Source: Pseudomonas koreensis
GTDB lineage: Bacteria > Pseudomonadota > Gammaproteobacteria > Pseudomonadales > Pseudomonadaceae
Direction: 5' to 3'
DNA: 64,000 bases
Assembly (NCBI RefSeq): GCF_024169245.1
Contig: NZ_JALJWP010000001.1
Span: 4,031,501 to 4,095,500, forward strand
Part shown: one piece after another, positions 55,645-64,000 of the stretch
Layout: each line of letters starts with the position of its first letter
Position numbering within the stretch: position 1 is the first letter of the stretch
Notes under the pieces: generated by a model
Told to the model about the DNA's origin: nothing
The model's database searches: none
What the model saw: the letters and a program-made list of their open reading frames with translations, nothing else
Program-made: the position numbers and the translations under genes

Positions 55645-57135
55645 ATGGCAGACCTGCTGAGTAAAGAGCAATACCGTGAACTGGCGGCGCAGCTTGAGTT
55701 TCGCCATCAGGCTTTTATCGATGGTCGCTTTACCCCGGCAAAATCCGGCAAGACCTTCACCACGAGCAATCCGGCCACCGAACAGGTACTGACCGAGATT
55801 GCCGCGTGTGATGCCGAAGATATCGATCAGGCCGTCGCCGCAGCGAAAGCAGCGTTTGATGACGGCCGCTGGCAGTCACTCGCACCCTCGGCGCGCAAGT
55901 CGGTGTTGCTGCGCTTTGTCCAGTTGCTGGAGGACAACGCCCATGAACTGGCGGTGCTGGAGAGTCTCGACAGCGGCAAGCCGATCCGCGAGTGCCAGAG
56001 CATCGACGTGCCGGAGACCATCCATACCTTGCGCTGGCACGCCGAGCTGATCGACAAGATCTACGACGCCACGGCGCCGGTCGGTTCCGGCGCGGTGACC
56101 ATGGTCGTGCGTGAGCCGATCGGCGTGGTCGGTCTGGTGCTGCCGTGGAATTTCCCGCTGCTGATGCTCGCCTGGAAAATCGGCCCGTCGCTGGCCGCAG
56201 GCTGTTCGATCGTGGTCAAACCGGCCAAGGAAACCACCCTGAGCACCTTGCGCGTTGCCGAACTGGCGCATCAGGCGGGGATTCCCGCCGGCGTGTTCAA
56301 CGTCGTGCCCGGCGGTGGTAAAGAGGCGGGCGAGCCATTGGGTCGGCACCCCGACGTGGCAATGGTCAGCTTCACCGGTTCGACCGATACCGGCCGGCTG
56401 TTTCTCAAATACTCCAGCGAATCCAACCTCAAGCGCATCGTGCTGGAGTGCGGCGGCAAGAACCCGGCGGTGGTGATGAATGATGTCGAAGACATCGACG
56501 TCGTCGCCCAGCATGTGGTCAATGGCGCGTTCTGGAACATGGGCGAAAACTGCTCGGCCTCATCGCGACTGATCGTCCATGCCGACGTCAAGGACGAACT
56601 CTTGCAGCGCGTTCAGGCGCATCTCGGCGACTGGAAAATGGGCGATCCGCTTGACCCGGAGAACCGCTTGGGTTCGATGATCAGCAAGGCGCATTTCGAC
56701 AAGGTGCGCTCGTATCTTGATCTTGCCAGAGATGAAAACCTCAACGTGCTGGTGGGTGGCCAGACTCGCAACGATATCTTCGTCGAGCCGACCATCGTCG
56801 ATGGCGTCAGCCGCGACAGTCGCCTGTTCCAGGAGGAAATCTTCGGCCCGGTGCTGAGCGTCACGACCTTCCAGACAGTCGACGAAGCCATCGCCCTGGC
56901 CAACGACACTGCCTATGGCCTGGCCGCTTCGGCGTACACCGGCAACCTGCGCAACGCGCTGAAGCTGTCACGCGGCATTCGCGCCGGGATCGTCACGGTC
57001 AACTGCTTCGGCGAGGGCGATGCCTCGACACCGTTCGGCGGTTACAAGGAATCGGGGTTCGGCGGCCGCGACAAGTCGATCTGGGCGCACGATCAATACA
57101 CTGAACTGAAAACCATCTGGATCGACGCGTCGTAA
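55645..57135 (+). CDS. NAD-dependent aldehyde dehydrogenase (PuuC-like)
   Basis: This 496-residue ALDH has the NAD-binding PWNFPLLMLAWKIGPSLAAG, the catalytic Glu in LECGGKNP, and the usual Cys position as NMGENCSASSR. The C-terminal FGGYKESGFGGRDKS is typical of gamma-glutamyl-aminobutyraldehyde/betaine-type ALDHs. It begins one base after the DHDPS-like stop and would oxidise the aldehyde made upstream in the pathway. Confidence 0.87.
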   Translation: MADLLSKEQYRELAAQLEFRHQAFIDGRFTPAKSGKTFTTSNPATEQVLTEIAACDAEDIDQAVAAAKAAFDDGRWQSLAPSARKSVLLRFVQLLEDNAHELAVLESLDSGKPIRECQSIDVPETIHTLRWHAELIDKIYDATAPVGSGAVTMVVREPIGVVGLVLPWNFPLLMLAWKIGPSLAAGCSIVVKPAKETTLSTLRVAELAHQAGIPAGVFNVVPGGGKEAGEPLGRHPDVAMVSFTGSTDTGRLFLKYSSESNLKRIVLECGGKNPAVVMNDVEDIDVVAQHVVNGAFWNMGENCSASSRLIVHADVKDELLQRVQAHLGDWKMGDPLDPENRLGSMISKAHFDKVRSYLDLARDENLNVLVGGQTRNDIFVEPTIVDGVSRDSRLFQEEIFGPVLSVTTFQTVDEAIALANDTAYGLAASAYTGNLRNALKLSRGIRAGIVTVNCFGEGDASTPFGGYKESGFGGRDKSIWAHDQYTELKTIWIDAS

Positions 57136-57155
57136 TTGGCGTTTGGAGTTACACG

Positions 57156-57187
57156 AGGGCCTGCCAGCGAAAGCTGCGCAGGCCCCT
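57156..57187. terminator. Hairpin with GAAA loop between convergent genes
   Basis: AGGGCCTGCCAGC pairs with GCTGcGCAGGCCCCT around GAAA with one bulged C. The core is the same as the hairpin after tRNA-Leu (41861-41900). No long T-run follows here. It lies between aldehyde dehydrogenase and the PL7 gene and may serve both. Confidence 0.6.
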
Positions 57188-57201
57188 GTGCGTTTGCGCC
57201 C

Positions 57202-57876
57202 CTAGGTATGCGAAATCAACAGATCACTGATGATGCAGATCGAGCCATCCTCGGGCGACGTGGCGTCGGTGTAGTCGATCTGGTTGTAGACCCCGCCGTG
57301 GAAATTGAACACCTGCGAGTTCCAGGTCGAGTCGAGCTGCAAATCACCCGAGGTGCCGACAACGCCGTTGTAGTCGACGGTAACTCGGGCCACGCCGGCA
57401 GCGTTGGCGCGAAGGGTCAGCTTGAACTTCGCGCCCAGCGGCACGCCTTTGAGAACCGTGGTGTTGACCGGGGTCGGCTGGTTGAAGCTCTGGCGGAAGC
57501 CCATAGTGATGTTGCCTTTTTGCCAGAACACCTTGATGGCCGGGCTGTCGTCGTTTTTCACATGCATCTGCGAGATAACGACTTTCTGCGCAGAGTTGAC
57601 CTTGGTCACGGGCATTTCCTGATAGTTGAGGTGGTCAGCCGCACTGGCGAGCGACCAATAGAACGATTCCTTCCATTCGCAGCGGGTGCGGTGGGTGCTT
57701 TTGCTTGAGGCGCCTTTGGTCGGCGCGGACAGTTGCAGCGAGCCGTCCGGCAGCACCGTGACGATACTGGGGAATTGCGCAATGGCCTCGGCGCCGTTGA
57801 GCTCCAGTGCCACGGGGTTGGTTGCCGAGACGGGAACCGGGGTGGAGAGGGTGAGATTGCTGATATTTACGGCCAT
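57202..57876 (-). CDS. PL7-family polysaccharide lyase (alginate lyase-like), no signal peptide
   Basis: This 224-residue jelly-roll protein carries the PL7 motifs in order: STHRTRCEWKE (for R-x-E-L-R), VVISQMHVKND (for QIH, the catalytic-region His) and FHGGVYNQID (for YFKAGxYNQ, the catalytic Tyr). It should cleave alginate by beta-elimination. There is no Sec signal, so it is either intracellular or exported by another route. The ATG at 57876 follows AGGAG. Intergenic 57877-57918 is short. Confidence 0.78.
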   Translation of the reverse strand: MAVNISNLTLSTPVPVSATNPVALELNGAEAIAQFPSIVTVLPDGSLQLSAPTKGASSKSTHRTRCEWKESFYWSLASAADHLNYQEMPVTKVNSAQKVVISQMHVKNDDSPAIKVFWQKGNITMGFRQSFNQPTPVNTTVLKGVPLGAKFKLTLRANAAGVARVTVDYNGVVGTSGDLQLDSTWNSQVFNFHGGVYNQIDYTDATSPEDGSICIISDLLISHT

Positions 57877-57918
57877 GGTTTCTACTCCTGACGATAAAAA
57901 TCATTGGCGCTCCAAGCC

Positions 57919-59094
57919 TCAGGCCATTCCTGATCCGCACATTTGCTGGCGCGGACTTTCACCACCTCTCGGGCTCAGCAGCATGGCGACGCACGCGGCC
58001 GCCGCAAAAACACACAAGGCAACGGTCACGCCAGCAGCCTCCAGCACCGCGCCGAAAATCGGCGTGCCGGCGGTCTGACCGAGTGCCAACAGCAGAAACG
58101 GTACGCCCAGTCCCAGGTCCGGGCGATCCGGCAACAGGTTGATGCCTTGCAGCAGATAAACACCTGACGAAACGATATACGCCGCGCCAAACAGGCACAT
58201 CGCTGCAAGGCCCGACCCGGCTGAAACAGAAGCGGCAGCGAGGCCCAACGTGCCGAGGACAATGCCGGCCAGCGCCAGATGCTGCATGCGTGCCACGCCA
58301 AAGCGGCCCGTGAGCACGCCGGTCATGCAGCCACTGATCCCCGCCGCGCCCAACACGATCCAGGCCCATGCAATCGACTGATCGCTGAAACCGGCCTGGC
58401 TGCGCAGGATATCGGCACTGAATGTCCAGACCGCTGTGCTCGCCAGGCCCATCAGGAACGCGCTGGCGCACAACGGCAGCACCCCGGGCCGACGCAGCAT
58501 GAGCAGAGAAAAACTCTGCGTGGTCTCATGCTGAACCCGGCGCGGTACGGCAAACCACAGCCAGAGCGTGACGCCGATGCCGATCAAGGCAAACAGCGCA
58601 TACAGCTCGCGCCATTGCCCCGCGGCCCCGATCGCGGCCAGGCCGGAAAAAACGATACCGACCGCCGTCCCGGCATTGATAAAGCCATTCGCTCGCGGAC
58701 GATCCGCATCATCCAGACGCGCCGCCACTGCGCTCGCCAGTGGTGGCGAGGTCAGACCCGTGCTCAATCCCGCCAGCGCCACGCCGCAGCCCAACGCCAA
58801 TCCCGACGAAGCGATAACCACCAGGCCCATCCCCAGCGTTGCCGCCGCGCCGGCCATCACCGTCAACCCGCGCGGACTGACCTTGCCGTTGCAGACAAAC
58901 GTCGCAACGATGCCCACACAGTAAGCGGCAAAAGCGCTGCCACCGATCCAGCCGGCAGCGGACACGCTGAGCGCCAGATCCTCACGGATCTGTGGCAACA
59001 GCAGTCCGTAAGCGAAGCGCGCCAGGCCATAGGACAAAGCCGTCAGGGCGAACGCTGCCGCGACCAGATTGAGGCTGCGTCGATTGAGACTCAC
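57919..59094 (-). CDS. MFS transporter (YbfB-like)
   Basis: This 391-residue permease has 12 hydrophobic helices starting LNLVAAAFALTALSYGLARFAYGLLLPQIREDL, a YbfB/CynX-type N-terminus, and internal repeats typical of MFS. It starts with GTG, overlapping the metallothionein stop by 4 bases (GTGA), so the two are translated together. The substrate is unknown; a metal or organic efflux role is a guess from context. Confidence 0.8.
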   Translation of the reverse strand: MSLNRRSLNLVAAAFALTALSYGLARFAYGLLLPQIREDLALSVSAAGWIGGSAFAAYCVGIVATFVCNGKVSPRGLTVMAGAAATLGMGLVVIASSGLALGCGVALAGLSTGLTSPPLASAVAARLDDADRPRANGFINAGTAVGIVFSGLAAIGAAGQWRELYALFALIGIGVTLWLWFAVPRRVQHETTQSFSLLMLRRPGVLPLCASAFLMGLASTAVWTFSADILRSQAGFSDQSIAWAWIVLGAAGISGCMTGVLTGRFGVARMQHLALAGIVLGTLGLAAASVSAGSGLAAMCLFGAAYIVSSGVYLLQGINLLPDRPDLGLGVPFLLLALGQTAGTPIFGAVLEAAGVTVALCVFAAAACVAMLLSPRGGESPRQQMCGSGMA

Positions 59095-59351
59095 GGTGAA
59101 ATCGGATCACTGGCTGGGAAGGTTTCCTCGACCGCCTGATCCAGTTTCGAATCACTGACATTGCGCTCATCGACTCCCAGGTTCTGCTCGCAAGGGCAGG
59201 CAGAGGAGGGGCAGGGTTGGCCCTTCGGGTGCAGGTCCGCGCAAGCCTGGCTGCAATAGTGTTTGCCGTCGCGCTCGCATGCAGCATCGGCGCTGCACTT
59301 GCAGGTACAGCCCGGGCATGCGCAATCGGTGGTGGAAGGATCATTAGCCAT
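59091..59351 (-). CDS. Bacterial metallothionein
   Basis: This 86-residue protein has 11 Cys and 2 His in the first 55 residues: CACPGCTCKC near 10-19, C25, HYCSQAC near 31-37, H41, C47 and CPC at 52-54. This is the BmtA/SmtA metallothionein pattern, binding Zn, Cd or Cu in the cytoplasm. A 30-residue acidic, Cys-free tail follows, a feature of Pseudomonas members. GGAGGT precedes the ATG. It sits 33 bases after cyoE and overlaps the MFS gene. Confidence 0.9.
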   Translation of the reverse strand: MANDPSTTDCACPGCTCKCSADAACERDGKHYCSQACADLHPKGQPCPSSACPCEQNLGVDERNVSDSKLDQAVEETFPASDPISP

Positions 59352-59384
59352 GAGCGACCTCCAGGTTGTCTGTTAACCAAGTCG

Positions 59385-60359
59385 TTACCGATTCTGATAC
59401 CCGTCATGCGCCTGCGTTTGATGGTTTTCGGCAACGCCCGATGAGCGGTAGAGCGCTGGCAATACCGCGTTCAGCGACAAGGAAAGATTCAGCGCCAGAA
59501 TCAGCACGATCGATACGCTGAACAAGCGCCGCGCCCACGGCTTCGCGTTAGCCTCTGGCACAGAACGCAAGGCCAGATAAAACCAATACCCACCCAGTCC
59601 GAGCACTACCAGCGGATAGGAAACATTGACGTCGGCAACCCAGCCCAGAATCGCTGCGCTGAGCAGGAACGCGACCATGTAGAGGTTGATCTCGCGCCGG
59701 GCCTGGCTGAGCGACAAGGTTGGCAGCCCGGCGGCACGGAAGTCTTCGTGGCGCATGACGGTGATGGCGTGGGAGTGGGGCATCTGCCAGCAGCAGAACA
59801 CCACGATCAGCATCAGCGCCGTGGCGTCAAAACTGGCGGTCACCGCGCAATACCCGACCACCGGCGGCATGGCCCCGGACAGGCTGCCGACCAAGGTGCC
59901 CCAATGCGAACGGCGTTTCATCAGGCAGGTATAAATGCCTGCATAAACGATCAGACCGACTGCCGCCATCGCGCAAGCCAATGGCGTGGTGCCGGCCCAC
60001 AACGAAGCGAAGCCGAGCACGCCGAGAGCCATCGCGTAGCAGAATGCACTGGGCAACGACACGGCGCGAACGGCCAGCGCCCGGTGACAGGTGCGCACCA
60101 TGCGCCGGTCGATATCGCGGTCGACGCAGTTGTTGATCACGCAACCGCAAGCGATGACCAGTGCGGTGCCGAGCAGGGCGGCCAACAGGTGCGCCAGGGA
60201 AACCGGACGCCCGCCCGCAGCAAGCAGATAGCCACCGAACACCGAAGCCAGGTTGCCGACGATGATGCCGGGCTTGGTCAGTTCCAGCCCCACATTCAGC
60301 GACAGCCGCCAGTGCTTCAGTGCGCCAGCATGTTGTGGTGGATGCTGTCCATGATCCAT
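59385..60359 (-). CDS. cyoE: Protohaem IX farnesyltransferase (haem O synthase)
   Basis: This 324-residue membrane protein has the UbiA prenyltransferase signature NNCVDRDIDRRM near 92-103 (N-x3-D-x3-D) and a second conserved loop WQMPHSHAITVMRHEDFRAAGLP. It farnesylates haem B to haem O for the cytochrome bo oxidase. The RTxNRxL segment that normally follows the first motif reads RTCHRALAV here. Its start overlaps cyoD by 43 bases. Confidence 0.9.
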   Translation of the reverse strand: MDHGQHPPQHAGALKHWRLSLNVGLELTKPGIIVGNLASVFGGYLLAAGGRPVSLAHLLAALLGTALVIACGCVINNCVDRDIDRRMVRTCHRALAVRAVSLPSAFCYAMALGVLGFASLWAGTTPLACAMAAVGLIVYAGIYTCLMKRRSHWGTLVGSLSGAMPPVVGYCAVTASFDATALMLIVVFCCWQMPHSHAITVMRHEDFRAAGLPTLSLSQARREINLYMVAFLLSAAILGWVADVNVSYPLVVLGLGGYWFYLALRSVPEANAKPWARRLFSVSIVLILALNLSLSLNAVLPALYRSSGVAENHQTQAHDGYQNR

Positions 60360-60655
60360 AACGAAAGCCCGACCAGCAGAAGAATGATCACCACCGAAAA
60401 GATCAGCGCCCTGAGGTTCCAGCGCTGCTCCTTGGCGGTATCCAGGTGCAGGAAGTATTTGAGGTGGGCAAACACCTGCACCACACCGAGTGCGACCACC
60501 ACCCAGGCGGTGACGCTGCGTGGCAGGGTCGGGTACATGACCAGGCCAAAGGGAATCACCGTCAGGATCACCGAAATGATGAAACCGACCATGTACGAAC
60601 GACTGGTGCCATGGCTGGTGCCGGCACTGCTATGAATCGGGCTCTGGTTATACAT
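60317..60655 (-). CDS. cyoD: Cytochrome bo ubiquinol oxidase subunit IV
   Basis: This 112-residue membrane protein has three hydrophobic helices (SYMVGFIISVILTVIPFGLVM, AWVVVALGVVQVFAHLKYFLHL, ALIFSVVIILLLVGLSLWIM). It is the small assembly subunit of the bo3 oxidase. The ATG at 60655 is one base past the cyoC stop; the 3' end overlaps cyoE. Confidence 0.92.
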   Translation of the reverse strand: MYNQSPIHSSAGTSHGTSRSYMVGFIISVILTVIPFGLVMYPTLPRSVTAWVVVALGVVQVFAHLKYFLHLDTAKEQRWNLRALIFSVVIILLLVGLSLWIMDSIHHNMLAH

Positions 60656-60656
60656 G

Positions 60657-61277
60657 TCACACCACCCCCAGCAGATAAACCACGGTAAACACACAAATCC
60701 ACACCACGTCGAGGAAGTGCCAGAACAGGCTCAGGCAACTCAGTCGCGTGGTGTTGGTGTTGGTCAGGCCTCGGCCGCTGATCTGCGCCATCAACACCGC
60801 CATCCACACCAGACCGCTGAGCACGTGGGCGCCGTGGGTGCCGACCAGGGTGAAGAACGCGGTGAGAAAACCGCTGCGATCCGGCCCGTAGCCTTCTTCG
60901 ATCAGATGATGGAATTCATTGATCTCCATGGCGATGAAGCCGCAACCCAGGACGAAGGTTACGCCGAGCCAGCGCAGCACATGGGCTTTGTCATTGCGGT
61001 TCATCGCCAGCATCGCGTAGCCATAAGTGATACTGCTGAGCAGCAGCAACGCGGTTTCGGCGAGGACGTAGGGCAGTTCGAAAATGTCGACGGTCGAAGG
61101 CCCGCCAGCCACGCTGTCGCGCAATACGGCATAGCCGGCGAACAGCGTGGCGAACAGGATGCAGTCGGTCATCAGGTAGATCCAGAAACCGAAAATGCGC
61201 ATCGAGCCCGCGTCTTCGTGGCCATGTTCATGGCTGTGCGCGATGTCTTTATCCAGAACGATGTTGGACATGTTCAA
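60657..61277 (-). CDS. cyoC: Cytochrome bo ubiquinol oxidase subunit III
   Basis: This 206-residue protein has five hydrophobic helices, beginning [25 protein letters not shown] and including [14 protein letters not shown], the subunit III pattern. It has no redox cofactor. Its start overlaps cyoB by 4 bases (ATGA). Confidence 0.92.
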   Translation of the reverse strand: MNMSNIVLDKDIAHSHEHGHEDAGSMRIFGFWIYLMTDCILFATLFAGYAVLRDSVAGGPSTVDIFELPYVLAETALLLLSSITYGYAMLAMNRNDKAHVLRWLGVTFVLGCGFIAMEINEFHHLIEEGYGPDRSGFLTAFFTLVGTHGAHVLSGLVWMAVLMAQISGRGLTNTNTTRLSCLSLFWHFLDVVWICVFTVVYLLGVV

Positions 61278-63247
61278 GCCTCCGCCAGATCTTTGAGACG
61301 CGCTTTTTCAATCCGCGCAACTTCCTGCGCCGGGACGAAATAGTCGATGTCTTCGTCGTAGCTGCGCACCACCATCGCCACCACCGAGGCGACCAGACCG
61401 AAGATCGCCAGCCACCAGATATGCCAGACCAGGGCGAAGCTGCAGATCAGCGCGAAGACACTGATCACCAGGCCAGCGGACGTATTGCGCGGCATGTGAA
61501 TGGCGCGATAGTCGGTGTGGCTGAGGGTGCTGACGCCACGCTCCTTCATGCCCCAGTAGGCGTCGAGATCGTTGACTTTCGGTTGCTCGGCGAAGTTGTA
61601 GAACGGCGGCGGCGAGGCCGTGGCCCATTCCAGCGTGCGGCCATCCCAAGGGTCGCCGGTAAGGTCGCGGTATTTGGCGCGGTTGCGGATGCTCACGTAG
61701 AGCTGCATCAGCTGCGTCGCCACACCGCAGAGAATGATGCCGACGCCGACCAGCTCCAGCAGCAGCCACGGCTGCCACGCCGGGTTGTCGAAATGGTTGA
61801 GGCGGCGAGTCATGCCCATGAAACCGAGCACGTAGGACGGCATGAACGCGAAGTAGAAACCCACCAGCCAGCACCAGAACGAGATGCGCCCGAGGCGGTC
61901 GTTGAGGCGGAAGCCGAAGGCTTTCGGGAACCAGTAGGTCAGCCCGGCCATGTAGCCGAACACCGCGCCACCGATGATCACATTATGGAAGTGGGCGATC
62001 AGGAACAAACTGTTGTGCAGCAGAAAGTCGGCCCCGGGCACCGCCAGTAACACGCCGGTCATGCCGCCGATACTGAACGTGACGATAAAGCCCAGCGTCC
62101 ACAGCATTGGCGTTTCAAAGCGCACGCGGCCGCGATACATGGTGAAAAGCCAGGTGAAGATTTTCACCCCGGTCGGCACCGCAATGATCATCGTCATGAT
62201 GCCGAAGAACGCATTGACGTTGGCCCCGGCGCCCATGGTGAAGAAGTGGTGCAGCCAGACGATGAACGAGAGGATGGTGATCGCGATCGTCGCCCACACC
62301 AGCGAGACGTAGCCGAACAGCCGCTTGCTGCTGAAGGTCGCGGCGATTTCCGAGAAGATCCCGAACGCCGGCAGGATCAGGATGTACACCTCCGGATGGC
62401 CCCAGGCCCAGATCAGGTTGACGTACATCATCGGGTTGCCGCCGGCCTCGTTGGTGAAGAAATGCATGCCCAGATAACGATCGAGGGTCAGCATCAGCAA
62501 GGTCGCGGTCAGAATCGGGAACGCAGCAAGAATGAGGATCGAGGTGCACAGTGCGTTCCAGGTGAACACCGGCATCTTGAACAGGGTCATGCCCTCGGTA
62601 CGCATCTTAAGGATGGTCACGAAGAAGTTGACCCCCGTTAATAACGTCCCTATGCCGGATATCTGTAATGACCAGATGTAGTAATCCACCCCGACGCCGG
62701 GGCTGTAGCCGAGTTCGGACAGGGGCGGGTAGGCGACCCAACCGGTGCGGGCGAATTCACCGACGCCGAGGGAGATATTCACCAGCGCCGCACCCACGAC
62801 GAACAGCCAGAAGCTCAGCGCATTGAGAAACGGATAAGCCACATCCCGTGCGCCGATCTGCAGCGGCACGACGATGTTCATCAGGCCGACCACGAACGGC
62901 ATGGCCATGAAGAAAATCATGATCACGCCGTGAGCGGTAAAGATCTGGTCGTAATGTTCCGGCGGCAGATAGCCCGGCCCGCCACTGGATGCCATCGCCT
63001 GTTGGGTACGCATCATGATCGCATCGGAGAAGCCGCGCAGCAGCATCACCAGCGCGACGATGATGTACATGCAGCCGATTTTCTTGTGATCGACCGAGGT
63101 GAACCACTCGCGCCAGATGTAACCCCATTTGCGTTTCCAGGTGATGGTGCCGACCAGGGCAAAACCCATCAGGCCGACGACGGCCAGGGTGTACATGACG
63201 ATGGGTTCGTCGAAGGGCACCGCGTCCCATGAAAGTTTCCCGAACAT
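61274..63247 (-). CDS. cyoB: Cytochrome bo ubiquinol oxidase subunit I
   Basis: This 657-residue haem-copper oxidase core has all metal ligands: low-spin haem His in [11 protein letters not shown] near 106, CuB His and cross-linked Tyr in [14 protein letters not shown] near 284-288, WLHHFF near 333-334, and the high-spin haem/haem-low-spin pair in IAHFHNV near 419-421. It reduces O2 to water with proton pumping; subunit I carries haem b, haem o3 and CuB. It lies 3 bases after cyoA. Confidence 0.95.
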   Translation of the reverse strand: MFGKLSWDAVPFDEPIVMYTLAVVGLMGFALVGTITWKRKWGYIWREWFTSVDHKKIGCMYIIVALVMLLRGFSDAIMMRTQQAMASSGGPGYLPPEHYDQIFTAHGVIMIFFMAMPFVVGLMNIVVPLQIGARDVAYPFLNALSFWLFVVGAALVNISLGVGEFARTGWVAYPPLSELGYSPGVGVDYYIWSLQISGIGTLLTGVNFFVTILKMRTEGMTLFKMPVFTWNALCTSILILAAFPILTATLLMLTLDRYLGMHFFTNEAGGNPMMYVNLIWAWGHPEVYILILPAFGIFSEIAATFSSKRLFGYVSLVWATIAITILSFIVWLHHFFTMGAGANVNAFFGIMTMIIAVPTGVKIFTWLFTMYRGRVRFETPMLWTLGFIVTFSIGGMTGVLLAVPGADFLLHNSLFLIAHFHNVIIGGAVFGYMAGLTYWFPKAFGFRLNDRLGRISFWCWLVGFYFAFMPSYVLGFMGMTRRLNHFDNPAWQPWLLLELVGVGIILCGVATQLMQLYVSIRNRAKYRDLTGDPWDGRTLEWATASPPPFYNFAEQPKVNDLDAYWGMKERGVSTLSHTDYRAIHMPRNTSAGLVISVFALICSFALVWHIWWLAIFGLVASVVAMVVRSYDEDIDYFVPAQEVARIEKARLKDLAEA

Positions 63248-63250
63248 GAT

Positions 63251-64000
63251 TCAACGCTCCTCGGCCAGCAGACTCGGTTGTTGATTGACGCGCGCATCGT
63301 CGTCGTTGCGTTGCACCTGCGTTTCCTTCTTGCGCGGTGCCTTGTTCATGCCTTCGTACTTGTCGACGATGTCGAGAAACAGTCGCTCCTGCACTGCCGA
63401 GTAATAAGTGATCTTGTGCGCGACAGAGGGCTTGGCCAACTCTGCGTAACTGGACTGATCAAGTTGGCGCGGTGCAGATTTGACTTTGTTGACCCAGGCT
63501 TCGTAGTCCGCGCCATTCAGGGCCAGGGTGCTGAAGTGCATGTCGGAAAAACCGTGGCCGTTATAGTTGGCGGCGATGCCGCGATACTGGCCGATCTCAT
63601 TGGCGATCAAATGCAACTTGGTCTGCATGCCGGCCATGGCATATATCTGCCCACCGAGGGCTGGAATAAAGAACGAAGTCATCGCCGCGTCGGAGGTGAC
63701 GGTAAAGCTCACCGGCGTGTTCACCGGGATCGCCAGTTCATTGACCGAGGCGATGCCGAGGTCGGGATAGATGAACAGCCATTTCCAGTCCGTCGCCACC
63801 ACTTGCACATTGAGGGGGGGCACATCCGAATCCAGCGGTCGATACGGGTCCAGGGCGTGGGTGGTTTCCCAGGTTACCCAGCCCAGCACGCAGATGATCA
63901 GGAACGGCACGCCCCAGACCACGGCCTCGATCTTGTGCGAACTGGCCCAGCGCGGCGAATAGCGTGCTTTCTTGTTGGTGGCGCGGTAGCGGTAAGCGAA
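63251..64000 (-). CDS. cyoA: Cytochrome bo ubiquinol oxidase subunit II (partial, 5' end outside window)
   Basis: The frame is open to base 64000; 249 residues of the C-terminal part are present, beginning FAYRYRATNKKARY. It shows the second membrane helix (VPFLIICVLGWVTWETTHAL) and the periplasmic cupredoxin domain (VVATDWKWLFIYPDLGIASVNELAIP). The CuA ligands are absent, as expected for a quinol oxidase. It ends with a charged tail (KAPRKKETQVQRNDDD). It is the first gene of cyoABCDE, transcribed leftwards. Confidence 0.93.
   Translation of the reverse strand, partial: FAYRYRATNKKARYSPRWASSHKIEAVVWGVPFLIICVLGWVTWETTHALDPYRPLDSDVPPLNVQVVATDWKWLFIYPDLGIASVNELAIPVNTPVSFTVTSDAAMTSFFIPALGGQIYAMAGMQTKLHLIANEIGQYRGIAANYNGHGFSDMHFSTLALNGADYEAWVNKVKSAPRQLDQSSYAELAKPSVAHKITYYSAVQERLFLDIVDKYEGMNKAPRKKETQVQRNDDDARVNQQPSLLAEER

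Overview
The window is chromosomal DNA of a Pseudomonas, most likely of the P. fluorescens group. The gacA-uvrC-pgsA-tRNA(Gly,Cys,Leu) order, the attenuated DAHP synthase, the bdhA/gntP/hbcR hydroxybutyrate block, the cyoABCDE operon, the P. fragi-type lipase and the many paired REP elements (three sequence families) all fit. Coding density is high and most genes are GC-rich. The exception is about 16.55-20.55 kb, where base composition is visibly more AT-rich.

Layout. 1-2213: the 3' end of cobN, then a chelatase AAA+ gene whose stop codon is preceded by a dnaX-type slippery heptamer and followed by a perfect 13-bp hairpin. A -1 shift there would fuse it to the downstream VWA frame, giving a ChlI-like and a ChlD-like protein from one gene. 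2608-5504: TerC/CBS membrane protein, thioredoxin-like protein, RelBE-type toxin-antitoxin pair. 5785-12530: a polar amino-acid ABC transporter, RidA, IclR regulator, PLP D-amino-acid deaminase-like enzyme and PfkB sugar kinase, all on the + strand. 12645-20556: parvulin, hybrid histidine kinase, orphan PilU-like ATPase and a 1227-residue toxin-like protein with a degenerate aspzincin motif. 20607-26561: acetoacetyl-CoA synthetase, 3-hydroxybutyrate dehydrogenase, GntP-family permease and the sigma-54 activator HbcR, with a recognisable -24/-12 promoter and two matching palindromes. 26695-32230: YejABEF-type peptide ABC transporter.

32362-36612: second parvulin, signal-less lipase, Ig-like repeat protein, and a DAHP synthase preceded by an aromatic-rich leader peptide, a strong attenuator and a second aromatic-rich small ORF. 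36757-41854: GNAT, gacA, uvrC, pgsA and three tRNAs, the last two separated by a GAF gene. 42015-44743: a 42-residue acidic protein, MFS transporter and YddG-like exporter. 44797-57135: a probable betaine-type (quaternary amine) catabolic island: Rieske oxygenase, MmgE/PrpD protein, LysR regulator, ProVWX-like transporter, GATase1-AraC regulator, FAD oxidase, DHDPS-family enzyme and aldehyde dehydrogenase. 57202-64000: PL7 alginate-lyase-like protein, then (transcribed leftwards) cyoABCDE, a metallothionein and an MFS transporter.

The most notable items are the chlI/chlD frameshift signal, the degenerate-protease toxin-like protein, the unassigned betaine-like catabolic island and the double-leader attenuator of DAHP synthase. 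All functions are read from sequence and recalled family knowledge; no search was run.
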